Shown here in pieces: positions 7,613-14,079 of a DNA stretch of 14,079 nucleotides (positions within the stretch are counted from its first letter, which is position 1; the number at the start of each line of letters is the position of its first letter). The DNA lies in the NCBI RefSeq assembly GCF_001949145.1, contig NW_019091414.1:578111-592189 (forward strand), given 5' to 3'. This DNA comes from Acanthaster planci (Eukaryota; Echinodermata; Asteroidea; Valvatida; Acanthasteridae). Below the pieces are notes generated by a model. That model saw nothing but the letters and a program-made list of their open reading frames with translations, had not been told where the DNA came from and made no database searches. The position numbers and the translations under genes are program-made.

Positions 7613-8569
7613 CTGCAAATGTGTAGTACAATAATAAATTTACAAACAAAATCACACAAAGAATGGTTCCAAGAACTTTTAGCATCCAGCTGGCTGTAGA
7701 GTAGTCTACGAGTACCATGTAATGTTACATGAACACTGCATTTTACAATGTACATTACATGTACGGTACATAATTAATAGATTAGTTTCAGAAAAATACA
7801 ACCAGTATTTCATACATGCATTATCACTTCTTAATGGGTATTATCAAATGTTAATGCACGGTCGTGTGATGCATTTCGTCCGAGAGGAATAGAAAAACTT
7901 TCCCAGGTATTTATGAATGATGAATTCAGTGTTAATCTAAATGGACATGAGATTCCAAATTTCTACATTGTAACTCATTTGGGAATCTGTAGGGAATGAG
8001 ACGATCCCTAGCAAAGAAAACTAATGCCCTCCTCTTACCCGCACGCTCTCATCCCAAATTAATTTCCCAGCTAGAAATTACAGCACTCAGCAACCCTACA
8101 AATAACAGCTGTGCATATTAGCATTTAAGCATGTAGGACTGTGTACATGTACCGGATGCCAGTTCAACAAAAACATGCAGCCAACTTATTATTATCAGCT
8201 TAAACACTTTGCAATGTGTTCTTTTGCTGGGTAGTTTGCTGAAGATGTATTGAATGAATTGGCCATATGCACACAATAAACAAGCAGCCATGTACCCCGT
8301 ACATGTACATTCCATTGCTTTAATACTACACATACCATCTTTCATACATGTACATGTACATCCATGGATACTATGTGTAAATGTACCGGTAGATCTGCAC
8401 CTGCTCCTGTCCATTTGATATTATCTCTGATAAACATATAGACTTAACAATGAGTCATCCATTACAGGAGGAAACACTGCAAATATCAGACCAGAACTGT
8501 TCACTGCGGGATACAGTTATTTTTGCTAAAGCTGCAAATCTAAACTTCAAAAAGGAAATAATCCAATAC
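7613..8569. other. probable intron, possibly hiding an exon
   Basis: A CpG-containing, less AT-rich patch at about 7930-8100 carries a short minus frame (RAGKRRALVFFARDRLIPYR) behind the acceptor TTTTCTTTGCTAG. Its phase does not fit the flanking exons and no good donor precedes its TAA, so I do not call it. The rest is AT-rich with TACATG runs near 8299-8309 and 8345-8361. Confidence 0.4.
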
Positions 8570-8782
8570 CTTGAATGTTATTTTGGTACATTCTTGTAAG
8601 TTTTTTGTGATTTGTTTTTGTGAAGGTTTCAACAAACATGGGAAATAATACAATCCTGCCTTGGAAACTGACATGCAGCTAGCCACACAGACAATGTACT
8701 GTACAGAATACAAAGCCATGCCAGACATGCTGCAGCATGTACATAGCCATCCAGCAATACTCAGCAGAACCTGGTCCAAGCA
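8570..8782 (-). CDS. candidate internal exon, unknown product
   Basis: The minus frame runs 71 codons from a phase-0 acceptor (TTTTATCGGTTGAG) to TTCAAG with a GTATTG donor. It reads CLDQVLLSIAGWLCTC, a Cys- and Met-rich middle (VQYIVCVASCMSVS), then KAGLYYFPCLLKPSQKQITK and NLQECTKITFK. The last third is the most convincing. Internal acceptors (GCATGTCAG, and TTTCCAAG, which is phase 0) could start the exon later, leaving about 33 codons. The Cys-rich middle may therefore be intron. The exit phase is 0, fitting 7532-7612. Confidence 0.45.
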
Positions 8783-9062
8783 CTCAACCGATAAAACACA
8801 TTTGGTGGTTGTACAAAGTAGAATTTGATTGCTTTCTCTGTGCTACCATTTGTCCCAATTATCTTACAGCAGCTGTATGAACGAGAGCATTTCAGACATC
8901 ACACACACTTTAAATTCACAGTACATGTAATTTCCATACCCTTTTTCCCAAATCATGAAAGACACAAATCTGAATGTCTTTGTTTTTCACATACATGTAC
9001 ATGATTCTTCTAGGCAGTTTTAGGCCCAATACTGTTATGAATTAGCATCATACTACCAATAC
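8783..9062. other. probable intron
   Basis: AT-rich with TACATG units; no further exon was recognised. Confidence 0.4.
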
Positions 9063-9120
9063 AGGTCGAATCAGCAAGTCTCCTATAATTTCAGCCCAGC
9101 CGCCTTTACAGTCCTGAACC
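9063..9120 (-). CDS. candidate internal exon, unknown product
   Basis: The acceptor GTTTAAGTCAAG is followed by G, then VQDCKGGWAEIIGDLLIRP, closing at CCT before GTATTG. Entry phase is 2 and exit phase is 0. The entering G completes a CAG codon with the CA left by the exon at 9717-9762, giving ILIQVQDCKGGWAEIIGD across the junction. The texture suggests an amphipathic helical-repeat protein. A second donor four codons further (TTG before GTAGTA) keeps the same phase. No family is recognised. Confidence 0.5.
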
Positions 9121-9406
9121 CTTGACTTAAACGGTACGTACATGAATTTAATATCATGCACATGTTGATGACTTTCCTTGTTTGCGATCACGAGTTACAA
9201 TTTGTTATGGCATGAATTTCTTATTAGACATTGTAGAACCTTAATCAAATCATTCAGCATGGGATGCATATAAAGGAAACTAACCACGTACATGTACCGT
9301 AGAATGTTAACATGCACAGAAACTCTACATGTTTGTAAATGTACATGTACACGTACACTACCACCAGGTTTTCATGTGTGTGGCCAATGATGGGTATACC
9401 GTACAA

Positions 9407-9432
9407 TGATGTAATGTTGGACTATTACATCA
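9407..9432 (+). repeat. hairpin, 9-bp perfect stem with 8-base loop
   Basis: TGATGTAAT and ATTACATCA flank GTTGGACT. A TACCGGTA-type palindrome follows within ten bases. It lies in a probable intron, with no terminator role implied. Confidence 0.7.
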
Positions 9433-9479
9433 CTGTACCGGTACATAACATGATGTAAGACTAGACAGAACAACTCAGC

Positions 9480-9563
9480 AAATACATGTACAGTACATGT
9501 ACAACACATAGGCCTACATGTAGGTACATGTATGTTCGTCAAATACATGTACAGTACACGTAC
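9480..9563 (+). repeat. two-copy direct repeat, 61-bp period
   Basis: AAATACATGTACAGTACA begins at 9480 and again at 9541. The copies differ at one of 23 bases (ATG versus ACG near the end). The 12-bp palindrome CCTACATGTAGG lies between them. Confidence 0.75.
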
Positions 9564-9716
9564 ATGTGCATGTAATTCATAGAAATCTGACCATTTTTCC
9601 ATTTCCATATAGTGCATCAGTATTTGTCCTCCAAACATAACAGCGTGGATTGAAGAAATAAATTGCAGAGTTCAACCATGGAAGCTGGTACCAGTACATG
9701 TCAGTCACTGTGTCAC

Positions 9717-9762
9717 TGGATCAGGATATCACTGTCAGGTGATTTGTAGTGAGGAAGTAGCC
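9717..9762 (-). CDS. candidate internal exon, 46 bases, unknown product
   Basis: A very good acceptor, TAAAGTTGTTTGTCTGTCAG, is followed by GG then LLPHYKSPDSDILI and CA before GTGACA. Entry phase is 1 and exit phase is 2. Its entering GG joins the single G left by 9961-10003 to make a glycine codon, giving LFESLIGLLPHYKSPDSD across the junction. The donor (CA before GTGACA) is moderate. The three-exon phase match 0-1, 1-2, 2-0 with its neighbours is the main support. Confidence 0.5.
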
Positions 9763-9960
9763 CTGACAGACAAACAACTTTAAAAGGAATTATATCTCTG
9801 ATAACATAAGCACTGTGCATGTGCTTACACTGATCTTGTAATGTACAGTTTAAATGAACACTCTTATATGCAGCGGTTAGGCAAGTACATGTCACTGCTG
9901 AGTCTTGTGCAGGTAAATGAATCAATTTATAAAAATGTTAGCACAAGAGGACACTTGTAC

Positions 9961-10003
9961 CGATCAAGGATTCAAACAGTATTGATATGGACAGGCCCAC
10001 TAA
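9961..10003 (-). CDS. candidate internal exon, 43 bases, unknown product
   Basis: The acceptor ATATATGTGCTCACAG leads into LVGLSISILFESLI plus one base, closing before GTACAA. Entry phase is 0 and exit phase is 1. This is a hydrophobic helix, as in HEAT- or ARM-type repeats, and it reads smoothly into the next exon. It is short and so individually weak. The plus strand over 9841-9912 also has an open block ending at a good GTAAAT donor, which I consider less likely. Confidence 0.4.
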
Positions 10004-10099
10004 CTGTGAGCACATATATTTGTAAACACCAATTATTGTACAAATATACATGTAATTCGTGACCTTTGTTTGGTGTCATTTCATGACAATGAAAAAAAA

Positions 10100-10121
10100 T
10101 GAAACATACATGTATGTTTCA
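10100..10121. repeat. 22-bp perfect palindrome
   Basis: TGAAACATACA followed by its exact reverse complement, with ATG repeats at its centre. It lies in a probable intron, with no loop between the arms. Confidence 0.9.
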
Positions 10122-10151
10122 ATTAAATTTCTTTAAAGCTCAGAATAAGGC

Positions 10152-10202
10152 CTGAAGAATGTTTGCCAAAAATGACATGGCTGCAGTACGGAACTTTTGG
10201 CA
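10152..10202 (-). CDS. candidate exon with non-canonical donor
   Basis: After the acceptor TATCCGTGCAG the minus frame reads CQKFRTAAMSFLANILQ. If joined directly to 9961-10003 it gives FLANILQLVGLSISILFE, a credible helical run. However, CAG is followed by GCC rather than GT, so the splice would be unusual. Without splicing, the frame continues three codons to a TGA. The same frame is open upstream to an ATG at 10257-10259 (MAERPNCIHVTIKYK), so a 39-residue short open frame or a first exon are alternatives. The transposon-like element at 10276-11196 begins 17 bases away. Confidence 0.3.
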
Positions 10203-10275
10203 CTGCACGGATACTTTGTATTTTATTGTAACGTGTATACAATTAGGCCTTTCAGCCATGAGATGTATGCCAATA

Positions 10276-11196
10276 AGGGGTCATCCATTTTTGTCAACCT
10301 TTTCACAAGTGTACAAAGCGTACTCGTTTCCCGCCCCCCCACTCTAAAAGAGTACAAAATGAAAAGACGATTTCTCTGTGGTGCCAGAGGACCCATTGTA
10401 ACTCACAATGTACAGCTGCTAGTGTGCAGTAGACGACCAGAGAATACTGGCAGGAGGAAAAACAATGTCCATGACAGGCCTCGACGTTCAGGGTTTTCTG
10501 GGATAAATTTCTTCTTCCAATTCAGGCACGTAAAAAGTAAGGACAAATTCCCTGATGGACAGGTACTCATTTTTCAAAATAAAAGTGTCCATTTTTTGTG
10601 GCCGAGAAAAGCAGTCAGCAAATGTATCTTTGACTTTATTTTTTTCCTCTTCACATAAGCTTATAAAAGTGGTAAAAAGTATACAGCTATGTGGTTATAA
10701 TGATTTTTTTGCATCGTTAAGTAAATGTAAGAACTTGTGTGCATTAAGCATGCTGTGCATTAAGCAGGGCACCTTTCCACGCAATGGAAAATGCATATAT
10801 AAATACAGTAGAACACCGTTGTGTCTGGGACTCTGGGTACCAAACTCCATTGCACGCACGGTGCAGTGGAGCTTTGGAGAAACTCAAAGACTTTTTCACA
10901 TGTGACTGTGATTTCAACAATAGTGAATCTTGCCTGGTACTTGTGTGTGTACTTTTTTCATGACACCAGGCAGAATCGTCGAGTGGATTAAGAAATAGCC
11001 ATTGCCCGAGCTTAATGATATATCAGAGTCCTGCACACTCTCTATATATAATATAAAAGTTGGGGGGGTGATAGTTGGTCGGTCGATAATAATCGTCATA
11101 TTTAACATGTTTCTAAAGCATACACAACCAATTCACCCCCCCCCCAGCATACGGTTTGTACACTGGTGAAAATGATGACAACAATGGATGACCCCT
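10276..11196. mobile_element. non-autonomous DNA transposon with ~50-bp terminal inverted repeats
   Basis: The left end starts AGGGGTCATCCATT and the reverse complement of the right end (11147-11196) starts the same way. Over the first 46 bases I count about six differences. The right end reads CAGGGGTC when its next base is included, which resembles hAT termini, but the left end has A in place of C. No clear 8-bp target duplication is seen, so the superfamily is uncertain. The 921-bp interior has no convincing transposase. It carries C/G homopolymer tracts near 10335, 11062 and 11136 and a 13-base direct repeat. Long frames inside (plus 10197-10658 and 10555-10905, minus 10914-11108) do not look like proteins. 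Confidence 0.7.
10738..10766 (+). repeat. 13-base direct repeat, 16-base period
   Basis: TGTGCATTAAGCA occurs at 10738-10750 and again at 10754-10766, inside the transposon-like element. Confidence 0.85.
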
Positions 11197-11830
11197 GAGA
11201 AGTATTTGATTATACATGTACATGTACGTCCCTGTGCAGGTACCATACACCTACACACCTACCGGTACCTACACTGTACACATGTACTGTACATCACTGA
11301 ATTGTTCTGTACCAACTGATACAGCCATGAACAGGCCTACCAGTACAACAGAGGCACCAGTACTGGTGCCTACATCTCTTCTCTTTGACCTTCAGGGTTC
11401 AGGTTAAACCTCTGACATCATCTCCTCTCACATCTCATGCATTTTTAAAGACCATAAACTTGGGGAAACATGCCACTGAAATCGAGTGGCTAATAACATG
11501 TACAGGCCATTCATCAGCACACTCTGACTCTGTGTCAAGGGATCTTGACTGGTGCAAGGTTTGATGGGGAAAAAGAAGCGGAAAAACATGCTTTCATTTT
11601 ATGTTTAGATGGTAGTGTCTGATAATGACTACTGCCATTTTTGTGTTCTTGTATAAACAACACATGTACATGTATGTGAATGTATGGGGGTCTAAATAAA
11701 TAAACAGATTTGGCAAACCCTCTGAAAATGAAATTCCATCTCCCAAACGATCTGCAAACAATCACAGCAATGTTACTGTGCTCACTGGACTGTAATAGAC
11801 AAGTTCATGTGTACATAACTGTGCTTGCAG
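11197..11830. other. non-coding stretch
   Basis: It contains TACATGTAC repeats at 11214-11226 and 11663-11672 and the 20-bp palindrome listed separately. A short minus frame (RFNLNPEGQREEM, near 11374-11413) is too small to call. Confidence 0.45.
11352..11371. repeat. 20-bp perfect palindrome
   Basis: AGGCACCAGT followed by its exact reverse complement. Unlike most palindromes here it is not built from TGTACA units. Confidence 0.9.
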
Positions 11831-11940
11831 GTGAACACAGAGCCTTAAGAAATCAAGCAGGTTTCAAACAGCAAATTAAACGACACAAAAATGGCCTGAA
11901 AAATGCATACTTGGGATATCTGCAGCAGAAAAGCAAATAA
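11831..11940 (+). CDS. candidate plus-strand terminal exon, basic C-terminus
   Basis: The acceptor AACTGTGCTTGCAG is followed by GEHRALRNQAGFKQQIKR and HKNGLKNAYLGYLQQKSK to a TAA that overlaps an AATAAA. Basic, A-rich DNA often gives such readings, and the opposite strand has a strong acceptor (TTGCTTTTCTGCTGCAG) inside the same block, so the strand is unsettled. Entry phase is 1. No partner exon was identified upstream. Confidence 0.2.
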
Positions 11941-12088
11941 ACATATGCACAATTTAAGCTACGTGTATAACCTATGCTGGTGTGAAAAATCTTTAAATAG
12001 TAAAATAAACAAGTGCACAAATTTGATCTGTTCAAGTCACTCTCAGCGGAGTCTGCTCTTCTTATGTCACTTGTATTTTTGCCTGCAG

Positions 12089-12188
12089 CAGTTGATAAAT
12101 ACACTGGACAGCAACAGAAACTTGCCACTTCTGTCAAAGGCCACACATCAAAATTTGCTCCATAGGAATAAACAATTTTGGTACACAG
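12089..12188 (+). CDS. candidate plus-strand internal exon, unknown product
   Basis: A strong acceptor, TTGTATTTTTGCCTGCAG, and a perfect-looking donor, ACAG before GTATGC, bound a 100-base block. The phase-0 frame is fully open and reads QLINTLDSNRNLPLLSKA and THQNLLHRNKQFWYT, leaving one base (phase 1). A second frame (VDKYTGQQQKLATSVKGH) is also protein-like but stops at a TAG beside an AATAAA, so an alternative terminal exon is possible. The phase-1 exit fits the phase-1 entry of 13037-13122. The product is not recognised. Confidence 0.35.
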
Positions 12189-12730
12189 GTATGCTGCAAT
12201 ACCCCTTACAAATCACACATGCCCCAAAGCAAGTAAAAAGCAACCTTTATAACAAAGAAGAAATTGACATGCACAGCAACATGGTTACTGAATCAAAAGT
12301 CACAGAATGTAACAGAATGAGCCTTAAGTTTTACGCAGAAATCAATGTCACAGGACAAAATAAAGAAGTCACAATCATTACTTTTCAATAATGTGTATCC
12401 ATAGTCAGTAAGGATGGCATCCCTATACAGAAACCACTCATGCACATCATTTTGACAAAACAGGTGTTCACTTTGTCATTGGTTGTTTAAAATGCTGTCC
12501 ATTCATGGGTCATTTTTGCTTAATGTTTATAGTGTACTATAAAAAAAAGTCCCTCTTTCATATAAGGGGGCAAATCTCACCCAGAGCTATCATTTAATAT
12601 GAACCTCAAAATGTACATTTTTATGTTAAATCTGACACAAAGCTACATGTACATGTATAGTAGTGTGACACCGGTGTCTGAAACCCTTTTGCTGCCTTTG
12701 CAATGTGAGGAGGATCTTCATACAGGTATA
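12189..12730. other. probable intron or intergenic
   Basis: The plus frame of the preceding block stays open through here to 12391 (a 162-codon frame in all), but the reading beyond the donor has no recognisable features. Nothing else is supported. Confidence 0.4.
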
Positions 12731-13025
12731 TGTAGACCAACAAGCACTATGTACATGTACAATGTACATGTACATGTAGACCAACAAGCACTGTACATGT
12801 ACAATGTACATGTACATGTACATGTAGACCAACAAGCACTGTACATGTACAATGTACATGTACATGTACATGTAGACCAACAAGCACTATGTACATGTAC
12901 AATGTACATGTACATGTACATGTAGACCAACAAGCACTGTACATGTACAATGTACATGTACATGTAGACCAACAAGCACTATGCACATGTACATGTAGAC
13001 CAACAAGCACTGTACATGTACATGT
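12731..13025 (+). repeat. minisatellite, seven units of 31-50 bases
   Basis: TGTAGACCAACAAGCACT begins each unit, at 12731, 12775, 12823, 12871, 12921, 12963 and 12994. The spacings are 44, 48, 48, 50, 42 and 31. The constant core is followed by a variable run of GTACAT units with an AATG interruption. Units 1, 4 and 6 have ACTATG after the core, and units 2, 3, 5 and 7 have ACTGTA. Length varies mainly through gain or loss of 6-base palindromic units. All six reading frames through it appear repetitive, and none is a credible gene. Confidence 0.97.
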
Positions 13026-13036
13026 CCCCATTTCAG

Positions 13037-13122
13037 GGAAGCCTAGGGAAATGAGAACCTCTCATATCCTTTATCCTGAAAGTGCAGGAAGTCTTGGCAA
13101 AACTTTTATTTCATGTGCTTAG
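13037..13122 (+). CDS. candidate plus-strand terminal exon
   Basis: The acceptor ATGTCCCCATTTCAG is followed by GG, then KPREMRTSHILYPESAGS and LGKTFISCA to a TAG. Texture is hydrophilic and protein-like, and the sequence is free of the adjoining repeat. Entry phase 1 fits the donor at 12188, giving QFWYTGKPREMRTSHIL across the junction, with the minisatellite inside the intron. No AATAAA was found shortly downstream. The product is not recognised. Confidence 0.4.
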
Positions 13123-13404
13123 TGGGCAACCATTATTGTATTTAAATTACACAGGCTGATATGATGCATAAATGCACTGGTACATGTACATGTACACTGT
13201 ACATGTATTCAAACTATTTGAACTGTACACAAAGTCCACTCTTGACATCTCACATCAACCGAAGAAGCATGGAAAACACACAAATCAAAGTGTGAAAAAT
13301 CATGGAAAAACCAACATCTTGTTCATATGATGTGTAACTGAACAGTGCAGTAGACATGAAGCAGACATTTACCAGCAAATATATTGAGTAAAGTGTACGT
13401 TTGA
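13123..13404. other. non-coding stretch
   Basis: TACATGTACATG repeats lie at 13180-13207; no other feature was recognised. Confidence 0.45.
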
Positions 13405-13597
13405 CAAATATTTTATCTTAGGAACATCAGTCAGGTGTCGATTTTTAAAGTAGAGTTGAAAGCATTTCTTTTTAAAAGTTTTTAAATTAATCCTAGTTTT
13501 TAAAGCATTTTATAATTAAGGTGTTTTTTGTAAAGCATTTTGAGATATTTTATGGAAAACGCTATATTAAGAATATATTATTATTATTATTATTATT
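13405..13597 (+). mobile_element. 3' end of a CR1/L2-type LINE (5'-truncated)
   Basis: The plus frame 13405-13485 reads LRNISQVSIFKVELKAFLF then KSF and stop. This resembles the conserved C-terminus of many non-LTR reverse transcriptases, where a Leu-Arg block precedes FKxxLKxxLF. Then comes a short 3' UTR with TGTAAAGCATTTTGAGA and ACGCTATATTAAG, which resembles the widespread AAAGCGCTATATAAA tail motif. A TTA repeat at 13578-13597 closes it. A stop directly upstream of 13405 marks heavy truncation or decay. A SINE sharing the tail is less likely because the coding end is present. Confidence 0.65.
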
Positions 13598-14079
13598 GCC
13601 AAACCTATGATTTACATGTACAAATATATTTATATCTTATAAAATTTGAGTAACTTCAGTTACTTCCCCCTAAGGTACATGTAACTCATGCCAAGATTCC
13701 CATGGAATGTACATACTTTGTACACGTATAGACTACATACCAGTATGTACATGTAACATCATGTACATTGGTGGGCTATTTCTGAATGGACAGCAGAACT
13801 TCACACTGCTACATGTACACATTGTACATGTACATTAAGCAATTTAGAAAGAAAATACTTGTACATCATTGTGGGAATGCTTGACATTTCAAAAACCACA
13901 TACGATACTTGCATCAGAAAAACCACCAGTGCATACACGTACATGGTATGTACCAAGTACACTGTGTACTCGTAGATCGGTACAACATTTAGCCATAAGG
14001 AAGTTTTAAAGAAACATTTAGGAACATGAATAATTTTCATTCACTTCATATTTAAACAGCTACCAGTACATCTATATAC
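13598..14079. other. non-coding stretch, repeat-rich
   Basis: Many TACATGTAC units (13674-13683, 13746-13755, 13811-13834) and TACCAGTA/GTACCAAG-type palindromes. The minus frame at 13801-14040 runs through them and is not called. Confidence 0.45.

Larger units (their letters stand above)
9121..9716. other. probable intron, repeat-rich
   Basis: It holds dense TACATGTAC clusters at 9288-9297, 9340-9358 and 9480-9570, a hairpin at 9407-9432 and a partial direct duplication at 9480/9541. No additional exon is supported. Confidence 0.5.

Noticed and set aside
7417-7755. 112-codon minus-strand open frame
   Set aside because: It is another frame over the better-supported exon at 7532-7612; its reading is largely hydrophobic noise.
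7932-8048. Minus-strand open block (RAGKRRALVFFARDRLIPYR)
   Set aside because: It has a good acceptor inside and a protein-like reading, but its phase does not fit the neighbouring exons, no donor precedes its stop, and an alternative tiny exon overlaps it in another frame.
10197-10658. 153-codon plus-strand open frame
   Set aside because: It crosses the left inverted repeat of the transposon-like element, has no domain-like features and shows no codon texture of a gene.
11903-12391. 162-codon plus-strand open frame as a single exon
   Set aside because: Only the 12089-12188 part has acceptor, donor and protein-like texture. The flanks read as random AT-rich sequence.
12731-13025. Possible CRISPR array
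   Set aside because: The intervening sequences are not unique spacers but variable numbers of the same GTACAT hexamer, and the window is eukaryotic.
12599-13122. Several overlapping open frames giving periodic proteins on both strands
   Set aside because: They are the minisatellite translated in different frames. The repeat unit lengths are not consistently multiples of three and no start or regulatory context supports a gene.

Overview
This window reads as eukaryotic, non-coding-rich DNA. It is AT-rich, with no long open frames, no operon-like packing and no ribosome binding sites, but it has intron-like and intergenic sequence, polyadenylation signals, splice-site-like junctions, a minisatellite, small inverted-repeat transposons and a LINE 3' tail. 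The palindromes GTACATGTAC and TACCGGTA recur throughout, and short runs of TGTACA repeats are everywhere. I associate this texture with marine invertebrate genomes (echinoderm, cephalochordate or mollusc type), but the sequence alone does not fix the taxon.

The best coding signal is on the minus strand. Reading from about 10.2 kb down to about 6.0 kb there is a chain of short open blocks. Most are bounded by AG acceptors and GT donors, and a frame chain can be threaded through all of them: 10152-10202 (donor not GT), 9961-10003, 9717-9762, 9063-9120, 8570-8782, 7532-7612, 6492-6728 and 5983-6147, with an AATAAA (minus) at 5738-5743. I read this as the 3' part of a multi-exon gene for a helix-rich protein whose family I do not recognise. 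Further minus-strand exon candidates lie at 5165-5289, 4720-4827, 4027-4114, 3627-3785, 2327-2454, 1884-1947 and 1-102. These may belong to the same gene (alternative 3' ends) or to a neighbour with membrane segments. On the plus strand, two phase-compatible exon candidates (12089-12188 and 13037-13122) flank the minisatellite, and a third stands at 11831-11940.

Repeats and mobile DNA: a TA-flanked MITE at 502-731; a decayed tRNA-like or SINE head at 761-840; a 38-bp inverted repeat at 3739-3776/3941-3978; a roughly 920-bp element with about 50-bp terminal inverted repeats at 10276-11196; a seven-unit minisatellite at 12731-13025; and a CR1/L2-type LINE 3' end with a TTA-repeat tail at 13405-13597. 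The remainder looks like intron or intergenic sequence with scattered TGTACA runs.

All exon calls rest on reading frame, codon texture, splice consensus and phase compatibility judged by eye. No homology search was possible, and I found no clear evidence for a new biological system.
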